From: Ralstonia sp. UNC404CL21Col
Lineage (GTDB): Bacteria > Pseudomonadota > Gammaproteobacteria > Burkholderiales > Burkholderiaceae
DNA: 64,000 nucleotides
Direction of reading: 5' to 3'
Assembly (NCBI RefSeq): GCF_000620465.1
Contig: NZ_JIBE01000004.1
Coordinates: 372,001-436,000, forward strand
Position 1 is the first letter of the stretch, and every line of letters starts with the position of its first letter. The notes beneath the pieces were generated by a model. The model was not told the DNA's origin. It did no database searches and worked only from the letters and a program-made list of their open reading frames with translations. Below are positions 18,805-27,269 of the stretch, in pieces. A program made the translations under genes and the position numbers.

Positions 18805-20538
18805 CTACAGCAGTTCTTCCGGCGTAAACGGCGCCAGCAGCTGGATCCACGTCCGGCGGCCCAGGCCCACTTCGGGCTCGTGATCGACGACCACGTCCTT
18901 GCCGTTCTGGCGCGTGGTCCAGCGCAGCCGGCCGTCTTCCTTAGTCACCCGATAGGCGCTGTCGCGCACCGAGTCGTCAAACAGCTTGGCCACCGCTTCC
19001 GACAGGACCGGGCTGCGGATGATGAGCCCCGTCTCGGTATTCAACCCGATGGAGCGGGGGTCGATGTTCATGGAGCCGACAAACAGCGTGCTGCGGTCCA
19101 CCACAATTGACTTCACATGCAGGCTCGCCTGCGACGAACGGAACGTGCCGATCATCCTGGGGCGATCGCCCAGCGTCGGTCGCAGCTCGTACAGTTCAAC
19201 GCCGTCGTCGACCAGCTCGCCACGATATTTGGCATAGCCCACATGCACGATCGGCGCGTCGGTCGCCGCCAGCGAGTTGGTCAGCACACGCAGGCGCACC
19301 CCGCGATCCTGCAAACGCTTCGCCACTTCGAGGCCGCCCTTGCCGGGTACGAAATACGGCGAGATCAGCACCACCTCGCGCTTGGCCTCGTCGATCAGAC
19401 GCAGAAGCGTCTGGGCAAGGCGCTCGCCGCCGGGTTCCACCTTGTCGCCCGACACCTTGGCCGGACGATCGACAATCACCTGCGCGGGCGCCCACTCCAG
19501 GCGCAGGCGGCCACGGGCGATCTGGTCGGCGAGGAACCAGTCGCGCGGGGCAGGCTTGAGCGGCAACGGTTGCTCCGGCGCCGGGTTGGCGAGGTCGGTC
19601 TGGTTGCGGCGTTGCTCGAGCTGCGAGATGGTCTTGTCAGGCGAGGCCTTGCCGGAACCGGAGCCCGAACCCATGTCGATCGGCCGGGTCGGCACGTCGA
19701 TATGCTGGGGCGGCCCTTCCGGCCGGTTCGACATCGTCACGGGTGCGGGATAGTTGCCGTCTTTCTGCACGGGCGGATGCGCCGTGCTCGGCTCGGGCGC
19801 CAGCGCCTGCACCGGATAGGCAAATTCGCTGTTCCAGTAGGCATCGAACGCCGACGACAATTGCCGCACCGCCGGCCCAGCGGCCAGCACGTCCAGATCG
19901 ACAAAGTTGGTGGTCTCGTTCTGCGTGAAATACTCGGCGCCCAGATTGCGTCCGCCCGTCACGGCCAGCGCGTTGTCGGCAATGAAGGCCTTGTTGTGCA
20001 TGCGCCGATTGACGCGCCGGAACTCGGCGGCGCCGCTCAGGTACCGCGTGACGTTCGACATGCGGCCGCCCGGAAACGGGTTGAACAGGCGTACGTCGAT
20101 GTTCTTGTGCGACGAGAACTTGAGGAACGCCAGATCCCGCCCGTCGCTGTGCAGATCGTCGACCAGCATGCGCACGCGCACGCCGCGTTCGGCAGCGGCC
20201 AGCACATGACGCATCAGCTCGCGCACGCTGTTGTCGCTCGCGATGATGAAGTACTGCAAGTCCAGCGTGCGCTCGGCGCGGTCGGCCAGGGTCAGCAACG
20301 TGGCGTAGGCTTCTTCGCCCGACGGAATCAGCCGGAAGCCCGACACATCCGTCGACGGCGCATTCGTCTGCACCAGGCGCCCCAGCGAGCTGGCCGACTC
20401 GGCGTTCGGCAGCGCCGTCGTAACGGGGCGATCGACGTGCTCGGGCAGGCTGGCGCAGCCGGTCAACAGCGCGATGGCCAGGCAGGCAAACCAGGCGCGC
20501 AGATACGCGATCGGGAAGTTCCTCGGGTGCCGTTGCAT
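18805..20538 (-). CDS. Phospholipase D-family lipoprotein, ClsC/YmdC-like
   Basis: Probable cardiolipin synthase or phospholipase D of the ClsC type. The 577-residue protein has a lipoprotein signal with lipobox LTGC (Cys28), so it should be membrane-anchored in the periplasm. Both HKD catalytic motifs are intact: H181-K183-D188 and H474-K476-D481, each followed by the conserved GGRN/GSMN step. Between them lies an unusual low-complexity insert of about 85 residues (roughly 248-335), rich in Pro, Gln and Ser/Gly (MGSGSGSGKASP). The start chosen directly precedes the signal peptide; an in-frame ATG 16 codons upstream adds a less plausible N-terminus. The gene is divergent from a second PLD-family gene 185 bases away. 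Confidence 0.88.
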   Translation of the reverse strand: MQRHPRNFPIAYLRAWFACLAIALLTGCASLPEHVDRPVTTALPNAESASSLGRLVQTNAPSTDVSGFRLIPSGEEAYATLLTLADRAERTLDLQYFIIASDNSVRELMRHVLAAAERGVRVRMLVDDLHSDGRDLAFLKFSSHKNIDVRLFNPFPGGRMSNVTRYLSGAAEFRRVNRRMHNKAFIADNALAVTGGRNLGAEYFTQNETTNFVDLDVLAAGPAVRQLSSAFDAYWNSEFAYPVQALAPEPSTAHPPVQKDGNYPAPVTMSNRPEGPPQHIDVPTRPIDMGSGSGSGKASPDKTISQLEQRRNQTDLANPAPEQPLPLKPAPRDWFLADQIARGRLRLEWAPAQVIVDRPAKVSGDKVEPGGERLAQTLLRLIDEAKREVVLISPYFVPGKGGLEVAKRLQDRGVRLRVLTNSLAATDAPIVHVGYAKYRGELVDDGVELYELRPTLGDRPRMIGTFRSSQASLHVKSIVVDRSTLFVGSMNIDPRSIGLNTETGLIIRSPVLSEAVAKLFDDSVRDSAYRVTKEDGRLRWTTRQNGKDVVVDHEPEVGLGRRTWIQLLAPFTPEELL

Positions 20539-20723
20539 GTTCGATATCGTGTTGGAGACGGCGCGTCGACAGGACGTCGACTTCACACCAGCATGCGGCG
20601 TGCCTGGGCCGACCGCCCCGCCAGACTACGCGAGTTGGCAGCCGCGGCAATATCCGTGTTTGTCCGACGCCACCTGCGGCGTGTCAAAATGGCCCACGGT
20701 GCGCCCTCTTCCCGCTGCGTTCG

Positions 20724-22157
20724 ATGCTGACCAACACCACGGCATTTGCTGCCTTTCTCTTTCTTGTGCACTGCGTGGGCGTGCTCGCCGCCATGCATGC
20801 CGTGCTGACCGTGCGTACGTCGCAGGGCGCCATCGCGTGGGCCATTTCGCTGGTCACGCTGCCGGAATTCACGCTGATCCCGTACCTGATCTTCGGGCGC
20901 AGCACCTTTGCCGGTTACGTGGATGCACGCCGCTTCCACAACGCCCGCCTGCGAGAAATCACCCTGTCCGACGACTGGCGCCGCCTGCGCGACCATGAAT
21001 CGAGCGTGGTCGCGCCGCAGCACACCTGCATGCAGGCCTTGCCGCGCCTGACCGGCACACCGTGCCTGGCGCGCAACCGCGTACGGCTGCTCGTCAACGG
21101 GGCGGAAACCTTCGATGCCATCTTTGCGGCCATTGCGCAGGCGCGCCGGGTGCTGATCGTGCAGTTCTTCATCGTGCACGACGACACGCTCGGCCGCCGA
21201 CTCGCCGAACTGCTGCTCGACCGCGCGCGGGCCGGGGTGCGCGTGTACTTTCTCTTCGACAGCATCGGCTGCCACGCACTGCCCCGCCACTATGTGCATC
21301 GGCTCGTCGAAGGCGGGGTGCACGCCAAGCCGTTCTCCACGCACGCCGGGTTCGTCAACCGCTTCCAGCTCAACTTCCGCAACCACCGCAAGCTCGTCGT
21401 GGTGGACGGCGAGCGCGCTTACGTTGGCGGCCACAACGTCGGCAACGAATACATGGGCGAAAAGCCGCCGCTTGCGCCGTGGCGCGATACGCATATCGAG
21501 ATCGTCGGTGCCGCGGTGATGGACCTGCAGCTCACCTTTGCCGAAGACTGGTACTGGGCCGCCCGCGAAGTGCCGCAGCTGATCGTGCCCGAACTGCGGC
21601 CCGAAGAAGACATGGTCTGCCAGGTGGTCGCCAGCGGCCCGGCCGACAAGCAGGAAACCTGCTCGCTGTTCTTCATGGAAGCCATTCAGTCGGCGCGCAA
21701 GCGGCTGTGGATCACGTCGCCGTACTTCATTCCGGACGAAGCCGTGTTTGCCGCGCTGCGCCTGGCCGTCCTGCGCGGCGTGGACGTGCGCATCCTGATC
21801 CCGTCGCGGCCGGACCATCACATGGTCTTCCTGGCGTCCTCGCTGTACGCGTATCAGGCGATCCGCGCGGGCGTGAAGATTTACCGCTACCTGCCCGGCT
21901 TCCTGCACCAGAAGGTCGTGCTGATCGACGACGAGGCTGCCGCCGTGGGCAGCGCCAACCTCGACAATCGCTCGTTCCGCCTGAACTTCGAGCTGATGAT
22001 CATGACCGCCGATTCGCGCTTCGCCAACGACGTCGCGCAGATGCTCGAAGCCGATTTTGCCGAAGCCGCCCGCGTGGGCCGTGACGAATACGAACACGCA
22101 CACCCGCTGCGCCGCGTGATCATGCACGTGGCCAAGCTGTTCGCGCCCATCCTGTAG
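20724..22157 (+). CDS. cls: Cardiolipin synthase, ClsA type
   Basis: Inner-membrane cardiolipin synthase, predicted to condense two phosphatidylglycerols into cardiolipin and glycerol. The 477-residue protein has two N-terminal membrane helices (about 5-25 and 36-58), a short spacer, and two phospholipase D domains with intact HKD motifs H221-K223-D228 and H395-K397-D402. This is the bacterial ClsA order and length. The divergent neighbour is a second, lipoprotein-type PLD enzyme, so this genome keeps at least two routes of cardiolipin-type synthesis side by side. The start ATG sits near the minus-strand neighbour and lacks a strong ribosome-binding site. Alternative: minor phospholipid transphosphatidylation. 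Confidence 0.9.
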   Translation: MLTNTTAFAAFLFLVHCVGVLAAMHAVLTVRTSQGAIAWAISLVTLPEFTLIPYLIFGRSTFAGYVDARRFHNARLREITLSDDWRRLRDHESSVVAPQHTCMQALPRLTGTPCLARNRVRLLVNGAETFDAIFAAIAQARRVLIVQFFIVHDDTLGRRLAELLLDRARAGVRVYFLFDSIGCHALPRHYVHRLVEGGVHAKPFSTHAGFVNRFQLNFRNHRKLVVVDGERAYVGGHNVGNEYMGEKPPLAPWRDTHIEIVGAAVMDLQLTFAEDWYWAAREVPQLIVPELRPEEDMVCQVVASGPADKQETCSLFFMEAIQSARKRLWITSPYFIPDEAVFAALRLAVLRGVDVRILIPSRPDHHMVFLASSLYAYQAIRAGVKIYRYLPGFLHQKVVLIDDEAAAVGSANLDNRSFRLNFELMIMTADSRFANDVAQMLEADFAEAARVGRDEYEHAHPLRRVIMHVAKLFAPIL

Positions 22158-22165
22158 CCACGGTC

Positions 22166-22198
22166 GCGCTCCGAATTTGCCCGCAAGAAGCGGAGCGC
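22166..22198 (+). terminator. Hairpin after the cardiolipin synthase gene
   Basis: GCGCTCCG ... CGGAGCGC, a perfect 8-bp stem with a 17-nt loop, located 9 bases after the stop codon. There is no U tract, so it may be a Rho-assisted terminator or an mRNA-stabilising hairpin. Confidence 0.35.
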
Positions 22199-22248
22199 AT
22201 CCAGACATCGCCGCCCCTACCCTGAGCGAACGTTTTCAGGAGTGTGCG

Positions 22249-23511
22249 ATGTCCGATCCCCATGTCCCTGCTGTCGACCGCCTGCCGCCGGGCTTCAACC
22301 GGCTGGCCGGTTCCAACCTGGCCGCCCAGTCTGCCGAGCAGATTGCGCTGGCGGCCATGCCAATGGTTGCTGTGCTCACCCTGCATGCCGACGCCAGCAC
22401 GGCGAGCTGGCTGCAAGTGGCGCTCACGCTGCCCTTCGTGCTGTTTGCCATTCCCATCGGCATGCTGGCGGACCGTTGGCCCAAGCGCGCGTTGATGGCC
22501 GGTGCGGAGGCGGTGCGCGCACTGGCGTTGTTTGCTGTGGCGGGGCTGCTGATGGCCGGGCGGTTGAACCTGACGGCGCTGGCCGCGCTCGGCTTTGTGG
22601 CGGTGTGCGGCACGGCGGTGTTCAGCGTGGCAGCCCCGGCGCTGGTGCCGTCGCTCGTGCCGGCCGCGATGCTCGCGCGCGCAAACGGCCGCATCGAATT
22701 GGCGCGCACGGTTGCATTTGCGTGCGGCCCGGCCATCGGCGGTGCGTTGATCGGCTGGACGGGCGCGATGGCAGCGTTCGTGCTGGCGGCGGCGTTGTCG
22801 GCCATGGCGTCGGCAATGTTGGCCGGCGTGACCGCTCGGGAGCCTGTGGCACCGCGCGCAGCGCATCCGCTGCACGACATTGCGGAAGGCGCGCGCTTCG
22901 TGTTTCAGCATCCGCTGCTGCGGCCGGTATTCATCACGCAGTTGGTCTTCACCATGTCCTTCTTCATGGTGTCGGCCATCTTCGTTCCGTATGCGGCGCA
23001 TCGGTTGAATCTCTCTGCGCAGGCGATCGGGCTGACGCTCGGCATGTACGGCGCGGGCATGGTGATTGGTGCGCTGCTGGCCGCGCGGATTCTCGCGCGC
23101 TGGCGTTTCGGCCATGTGGTGGCGACAGGCCCCGTATGCGGACTGGCGGGCGGTGTGCTGCTTGCGGCCACGCTGTGGCAGCCGTGGCCCGCGCTGGCTC
23201 AGGCCGGCTTCTTCCTGCTCGGTTGCGGGCCGATTCTTTGGGTGGTGAGCACGACCACGCTGCGGCAGACGGTGACGCCGCCCGCGCTGCTGGCGCGCGT
23301 ATCCGCAGTCAACGTGATGTCGTATGGTGCTCGACCGGTCGGTGCGGCCATGGCCGCGTGGCTTGCCGCACATGCCGGTGTCGGGGCGTGCCTGCTGGTG
23401 GCGATGGCGGGCTTTGCGCTGCAGCTGCTGTGCATCCTGCAATCGCCCGCGGTGCGGCTGGCGCGTCAGCCGCGTGCGGATGACCCGTCGGCCGGGCTGG
23501 AGCCTGCCTGA
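22249..23511 (+). CDS. MFS exporter (EntS/MFS_3-like)
   Basis: Polytopic transporter of 420 residues with 10-12 hydrophobic segments and the MFS loop motif GMLADRWPKRALM between TM2 and TM3. The pattern (NLAAQSAEQIALAAMPM start, ARANGRIELARTVAFACGPAIGGALI in TM4-TM5) resembles the EntS/MFS_3 group of siderophore and drug exporters. I chose the ATG preceded by CAGGAG with a 6-nt spacer. The 3' end overlaps the convergent AraC-type gene by 46 bases. No siderophore biosynthesis genes are nearby, so the substrate is not known. Confidence 0.87.
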   Translation: MSDPHVPAVDRLPPGFNRLAGSNLAAQSAEQIALAAMPMVAVLTLHADASTASWLQVALTLPFVLFAIPIGMLADRWPKRALMAGAEAVRALALFAVAGLLMAGRLNLTALAALGFVAVCGTAVFSVAAPALVPSLVPAAMLARANGRIELARTVAFACGPAIGGALIGWTGAMAAFVLAAALSAMASAMLAGVTAREPVAPRAAHPLHDIAEGARFVFQHPLLRPVFITQLVFTMSFFMVSAIFVPYAAHRLNLSAQAIGLTLGMYGAGMVIGALLAARILARWRFGHVVATGPVCGLAGGVLLAATLWQPWPALAQAGFFLLGCGPILWVVSTTTLRQTVTPPALLARVSAVNVMSYGARPVGAAMAAWLAAHAGVGACLLVAMAGFALQLLCILQSPAVRLARQPRADDPSAGLEPA

Positions 23512-24530
23512 GCCGCGTCGCCAACCCGATCACCGCGCTGCGCATCGCGCCACGCGCGCGGCGTCATGCCAAAGTGGGCGATGAACCAGCGCGTGAACGA
23601 CGCCTGCCGCGTATAGCCGAGCAGCGCTGCCACCCGCCCGATCCGGTAGCTGGGGTTGGCCATGTAGCGAACGGCAAGGTTGTGCCGCACCTCCTCCACC
23701 AGATCGGAGAACGTCATGCCGGCCAATTCCAGCTGCCGCTGCAACGTGCGCACGCTCAGGTGAAGATGATCCGCCACCTGCTCCACCGAGGCTCGCTCCA
23801 ACGGCAGCAGCAGATAGATCGCGCGACGCACGTCCTGCACCACCGCCTCCTGCGCCGATACATTGAGCGGCTCCGCAAGGCTCTCGGCATAGCGCACAAG
23901 CGCCGGATCGGCAGCGGGGTTGGGCGTTTCCAGATCGGCAGCCGCACACACGATGCCGTTGAAGTCGCTGCCGAACACGATGGGGCAGCCGAACACGCGC
24001 CTGTGCAGGCTGAGGTCGGCGGGGGCGGTATGTGAGAAGTGAATGCTGCGCGGCTTCCAATGCACGCCGAGCAGCGCACTGCACGTCCGGGCGAGCACGC
24101 CGACGGCCAGCTCGTTGGCCTGCCGCAGCGGCACCGGCGTCTCGGTGATGACCTCTTCGCGAATTACCACCATGTCACCGTCGGATTCCAGGTAAATCGC
24201 CAGCGCGTCGTTCAACAGGTGGCGGTACTGGATGATGGCCTGCAGCGCCTCGCGCAGCGTGCGCTTATGCGCCAGCAGCAGCCCCAGCACACCGAAATCC
24301 AGTTCCTGGCGCGCCTCGGCCATCTGCAGGCCAAGCGTCGGGCACGGGGCACTCGCGGCGGTGATCTCCATCAACTGGCATGTCGCCACCACCGGCACGG
24401 GCTGCTCCGGATCGGCCAGCTTGGCCGGGTCCAGCCCAAGCTGCCGAAGGGCTTCCTGCGGGTTGAAACCGAGCCGACGCACGACCTGGAAGTAGCCGTT
24501 GAGCGAGCGGGCACGCACCATCGTTTCCAT
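23466..24530 (-). CDS. AraC-family transcriptional regulator (OruR/ArgR-like architecture)
   Basis: Transcription factor of 354 residues from this start. The N-terminal part (about 15-205) is the Arabinose_bd-type ligand domain found in OruR-like AraC proteins, and the C-terminal ~100 residues are the double helix-turn-helix (SVEQVADHLHLSVRTLQRQL and RIGRVAALLGYTRQASFTRWF). It is divergent from the keto-acid cleavage enzyme gene, and the 142-base intergenic region holds two inverted repeats, so it is the likely activator of that catabolic operon. The inducer is unknown. The start is chosen at METMVRARS; MVRARS three codons later is as good. The tail is a low-complexity Ala/Ser run overlapping the convergent exporter gene. 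Confidence 0.9.
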   Translation of the reverse strand: METMVRARSLNGYFQVVRRLGFNPQEALRQLGLDPAKLADPEQPVPVVATCQLMEITAASAPCPTLGLQMAEARQELDFGVLGLLLAHKRTLREALQAIIQYRHLLNDALAIYLESDGDMVVIREEVITETPVPLRQANELAVGVLARTCSALLGVHWKPRSIHFSHTAPADLSLHRRVFGCPIVFGSDFNGIVCAAADLETPNPAADPALVRYAESLAEPLNVSAQEAVVQDVRRAIYLLLPLERASVEQVADHLHLSVRTLQRQLELAGMTFSDLVEEVRHNLAVRYMANPSYRIGRVAALLGYTRQASFTRWFIAHFGMTPRAWRDAQRGDRVGDAAQAGSSPADGSSARG

Positions 24531-24561
24531 CGATTTCAAGGCGCTCCGAGCCGTGTTGGTG

Positions 24562-24583
24562 TTTACGCGGAATGGCGCGTAAA
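24562..24583. promoter_or_regulatory. Inverted repeat, candidate AraC-type operator
   Basis: TTTACGC-N8-GCGTAAA, perfect 7-bp arms, in the divergent promoter region. It lies 32-53 bases upstream of the regulator ATG. Confidence 0.5.
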
Positions 24584-24592
24584 GAGAAAAAC

Positions 24593-24635
24593 TTGGCGCC
24601 AAATGAGAAATTCAAAGCTACCGCTTCCCTATAGT
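24593..24635 (+). promoter_or_regulatory. Operon promoter region of the catabolic cluster
   Basis: The palindrome TTGGCGCCAA (24593-24602) lies just upstream of a good -10 TATAGT (24630-24635). There is no recognisable -35 hexamer at the right spacing, as is usual for promoters that need an activator. The mRNA would start about 30 nt before the first gene. Confidence 0.5.
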
Positions 24636-24672
24636 GAAGTCCAGCCGAGACATCCCCTACAGGAGCCCCCAC

Positions 24673-25728
24673 ATGCAATTCCTCGATGATTCGCTGCACC
24701 CCGAAAACCAGGACAAGGTTGTCATTACCGTGGCGCCGTACGGCCCGGAATGGATGCCGGAAGATTTCCCCGAAGACATTCCGGTGACGATGGAAGAACA
24801 GGTGCAGAAGGCCGTCGATTGCTACAACGCCGGTGCGACGGTCCTGCACCTGCATGTGCGCGAGCTGGACGGCAAGGGCTCCAAGCGGCTGTCGAAATTC
24901 AACGAGCTGATTGCCGGCGTGCGCGCGGCGGTGCCCGACATGATCATCCAGGTCGGCGGCTCGATTTCGTTTGCGCCGGAAGACGAAGGGCAAGCCGCCA
25001 AGTGGCTGTCCGACGACACCCGCCACATGCTGGCCGACCTGACGCCCGCGCCCGACCAGGTGACCGTGGCCGTCAACACCACGCAGATGAACATCATGGA
25101 GCTGCTGTATCCGGCCTACCTGGAAGGCACGTCGCTGGCCAACCCCGCGCTGGCCGCCGCCTATGCGGAGATGACCGTGCCCGCCGGCCCCGCCTGGCTG
25201 GAGGAACACCTGCGCCGCCTGCAGGCCGCCGGCGTGCAGCCGCACTTTCAGCTGACCGGCATCCACGCGCTGGAAACGCTGGAGCGCGTCGTCCGCAAGG
25301 GCGTCTACAAGGGCCCGCTCAACCTGACGTGGATCGGCATTGGCGGCGGCTTCGACGGCCCCAATCCGTTCAACTTCTTCAACTTCATCCACCGCGCCCC
25401 GGATGGCTGCACGCTGACGGCCGAGTCGCTGCTCAAGAACGTGCTGCCCTTCAACATGATGGCCATGGCAATGGGCCTGCATCCGCGCTGCGGCATTGAA
25501 GACACGATCATCGATCAGCACGGCAAGCGCATGACGTCCGTGCAGCAGATCGAGCAGTGCGTGCGCGTGGCCCGTGAACTGGGCCGCGAGGTTGCCAGCG
25601 GCAAGGAGGCCCGCGCCATCTACCGCATTGGCGTGCAATATGACAGCGTGGAAGAAACGCTGGCGAAGAACGGCATGTCTCCCAACCGTGCCCCCAACGT
25701 GAAGAACCTGCCGCTGCGCGCGGCTTAA
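24673..25728 (+). CDS. Beta-keto acid cleavage enzyme (BKACE, DUF849 family)
   Basis: Zinc-dependent enzyme of the BKACE/3-keto-5-aminohexanoate cleavage family, 351 residues. Family members combine a beta-keto acid with acetyl-CoA to give acetoacetate and a new acyl-CoA. A TIM-barrel layout is visible with the metal pair H59-x-H61 (VLHLHVRE) after the second strand, GGS motif at about 97-99, and the conserved RCGIEDTI near the end of the barrel. The ATG has CAGGAG 7 nt upstream. It is the first gene of the AraC-controlled cluster, so it probably carries out a central carbon-carbon cleavage step. The substrate cannot be assigned; known ones include 3-keto-5-aminohexanoate and dehydrocarnitine. 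Confidence 0.9.
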   Translation: MQFLDDSLHPENQDKVVITVAPYGPEWMPEDFPEDIPVTMEEQVQKAVDCYNAGATVLHLHVRELDGKGSKRLSKFNELIAGVRAAVPDMIIQVGGSISFAPEDEGQAAKWLSDDTRHMLADLTPAPDQVTVAVNTTQMNIMELLYPAYLEGTSLANPALAAAYAEMTVPAGPAWLEEHLRRLQAAGVQPHFQLTGIHALETLERVVRKGVYKGPLNLTWIGIGGGFDGPNPFNFFNFIHRAPDGCTLTAESLLKNVLPFNMMAMAMGLHPRCGIEDTIIDQHGKRMTSVQQIEQCVRVARELGREVASGKEARAIYRIGVQYDSVEETLAKNGMSPNRAPNVKNLPLRAA

Positions 25729-25760
25729 ACTGAACGCCGCAGCATCACCGGGCCAACACA

Positions 25761-25785
25761 GGCGGCGCTCAACGCAAGCGCCGCC
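25761..25785 (+). other. Perfect intercistronic hairpin
   Basis: GGCGGCGCT-CAACGCA-AGCGCCGCC, a 9-bp perfect stem in the 71-base gap between the cleavage-enzyme gene and the transporter gene. No U tract follows, so it is more likely an mRNA-stability or processing element than a terminator. Confidence 0.55.
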
Positions 25786-25799
25786 ACTCGGAGACAACC

Positions 25800-27137
25800 A
25801 TGAATCTGCATGCCGCCGACCCGCGCGCAGACCACGACGACTACCTCGTCAGCCGCCCCCAGGCGTGGTTTGCGTTTGCGATGACCTTTGCACTGATGCT
25901 GTTCGATTACATCGACCGGCAAGTCATCGTGTCGCTGTTTCCGCATCTGAAAACCGCCTGGGCGCTGTCCGACAAGCAGCTTGGCGCGCTCGTCTCGGTC
26001 ATCTCGATCGTGGTGGCGGTGGGCGGCTTGCCGGTGGCGCTGCTGGCGGACCGCTTCAGCCGCGTCAAGAGCATCGTCGTGATGGCCACCGTATGGAGCC
26101 TCGCAACGATCTCGTGCATGTTCACGCGCAATTACGCACAGCTGTTCACCGCCCGTGCCATTGTTGGCGTGGGCGAGACGGGCTACGGCTCGGTGGGCGC
26201 GGCGCTCATTGCCAGCCTGTTCCCCAAACGCCTGCGCGCCACGTTGATGGGCGCCTTCTTTGCGGCGGCCTCCGTCGGTTCGGTGTTGGGCGTGCTGCTC
26301 GGCGGCGTGATTGCAGCGCGCTGGGGCTGGCAAGCGGCGTTCGGCGTGGTGGGCGTACCGGGGCTGGTGCTGGCGTTGCTGTATGTGTTCGTGCCGGATT
26401 ACAAAACGGTGGCGATCGCGCCGGGCAACGGGCACGTGCGGCAGCCTGCAGGCACGCTCCTGCAGCGCGTGGCGGGCGCGCTGACCAGTTCGCGCACGCT
26501 CTGGTGGACGTGCCTGGGCGCTGCCTTCCAGTTGATCGTCGTGTCGACCATCTGGTCGTGGCTGCCGAGCTACCTGAATCGCTATCACGGCACGCCGCCG
26601 GACCGCGCCGCCATGCAAGCCGCGCTGGTGGTGCTGTGCGGCGCGCTGGGCGCCTTCGTGTGGGGCGTGGTGGCCGATGTGGTCGCGGCACGCCGCCAGC
26701 GCAACCGGCTGATTGCGGTGGCGGTGCTGGCGGTGGTCACGCTGCTCGTCTTCATGACGGCGTTCGGTACCGCCATGCCGGCCAACCAGCAGTTCCTCAT
26801 GATCGCCTTCGGCGGCTTCCTGATGACGTGCACGGTCGCGCCGGCTTCGAGCGTGGTGTTCGACGTGGTACACCCCGGCGTGCGCTCGACAGGCGCCGCG
26901 GTGCTGTCGCTGTTCCAGAACCTGTTCGGCCTGGCGATCGGGCCGTTTGTGGGCGGCGCCATGTCCGATGCATGGGGCCTGCAGACCGCCCTGGCCGTGA
27001 TGCCGGTCTTCGGCGTGGTGGCTGCAGCCTGCTTCTTGCTGGCCGCACGCAGCTACGAAGCTGAACTCAAGCGCGTGGCCAACGTGTCGATCGACGCGGC
27101 ACCTTCCGCCGCACCCGCCGCCGTGGCTTCCGCATGA
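25800..27137 (+). CDS. MFS transporter, anion/aromatic-acid importer type
   Basis: Twelve-TM transporter of 445 residues. TM1 shows the FDYIDRQVIVSLFPHLK pattern shared by the anion:cation symporter group of the MFS, the family that imports carboxylates such as hexuronates, phthalate and glucarate. The TM2-TM3 loop reads GGLPVALLADRFSRVKS, and TM4-TM5 has the GVGETGYGSVGAALIASLFP segment. Position directly after the cleavage enzyme, on the same strand and controlled by the same divergent regulator, suggests that it takes up the pathway substrate. The start has GGAGA 6 nt upstream. Both the C-terminal Ala/Pro tail and the N-terminus are cytoplasmic by prediction. Confidence 0.88.
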   Translation: MNLHAADPRADHDDYLVSRPQAWFAFAMTFALMLFDYIDRQVIVSLFPHLKTAWALSDKQLGALVSVISIVVAVGGLPVALLADRFSRVKSIVVMATVWSLATISCMFTRNYAQLFTARAIVGVGETGYGSVGAALIASLFPKRLRATLMGAFFAAASVGSVLGVLLGGVIAARWGWQAAFGVVGVPGLVLALLYVFVPDYKTVAIAPGNGHVRQPAGTLLQRVAGALTSSRTLWWTCLGAAFQLIVVSTIWSWLPSYLNRYHGTPPDRAAMQAALVVLCGALGAFVWGVVADVVAARRQRNRLIAVAVLAVVTLLVFMTAFGTAMPANQQFLMIAFGGFLMTCTVAPASSVVFDVVHPGVRSTGAAVLSLFQNLFGLAIGPFVGGAMSDAWGLQTALAVMPVFGVVAAACFLLAARSYEAELKRVANVSIDAAPSAAPAAVASA

Positions 27138-27269
27138 CAGCCTTGCTCCGCTAACCGCGCGCCGCCTTCAAGGCACCCCATCCCCTCTCCGCTTTGACCG
27201 CGTCTCCTCAGCGAGCCGCGCGGGCGGCGCGCACCCCGAACATCTGAAAAAGTAATCCAGGAGATATCC

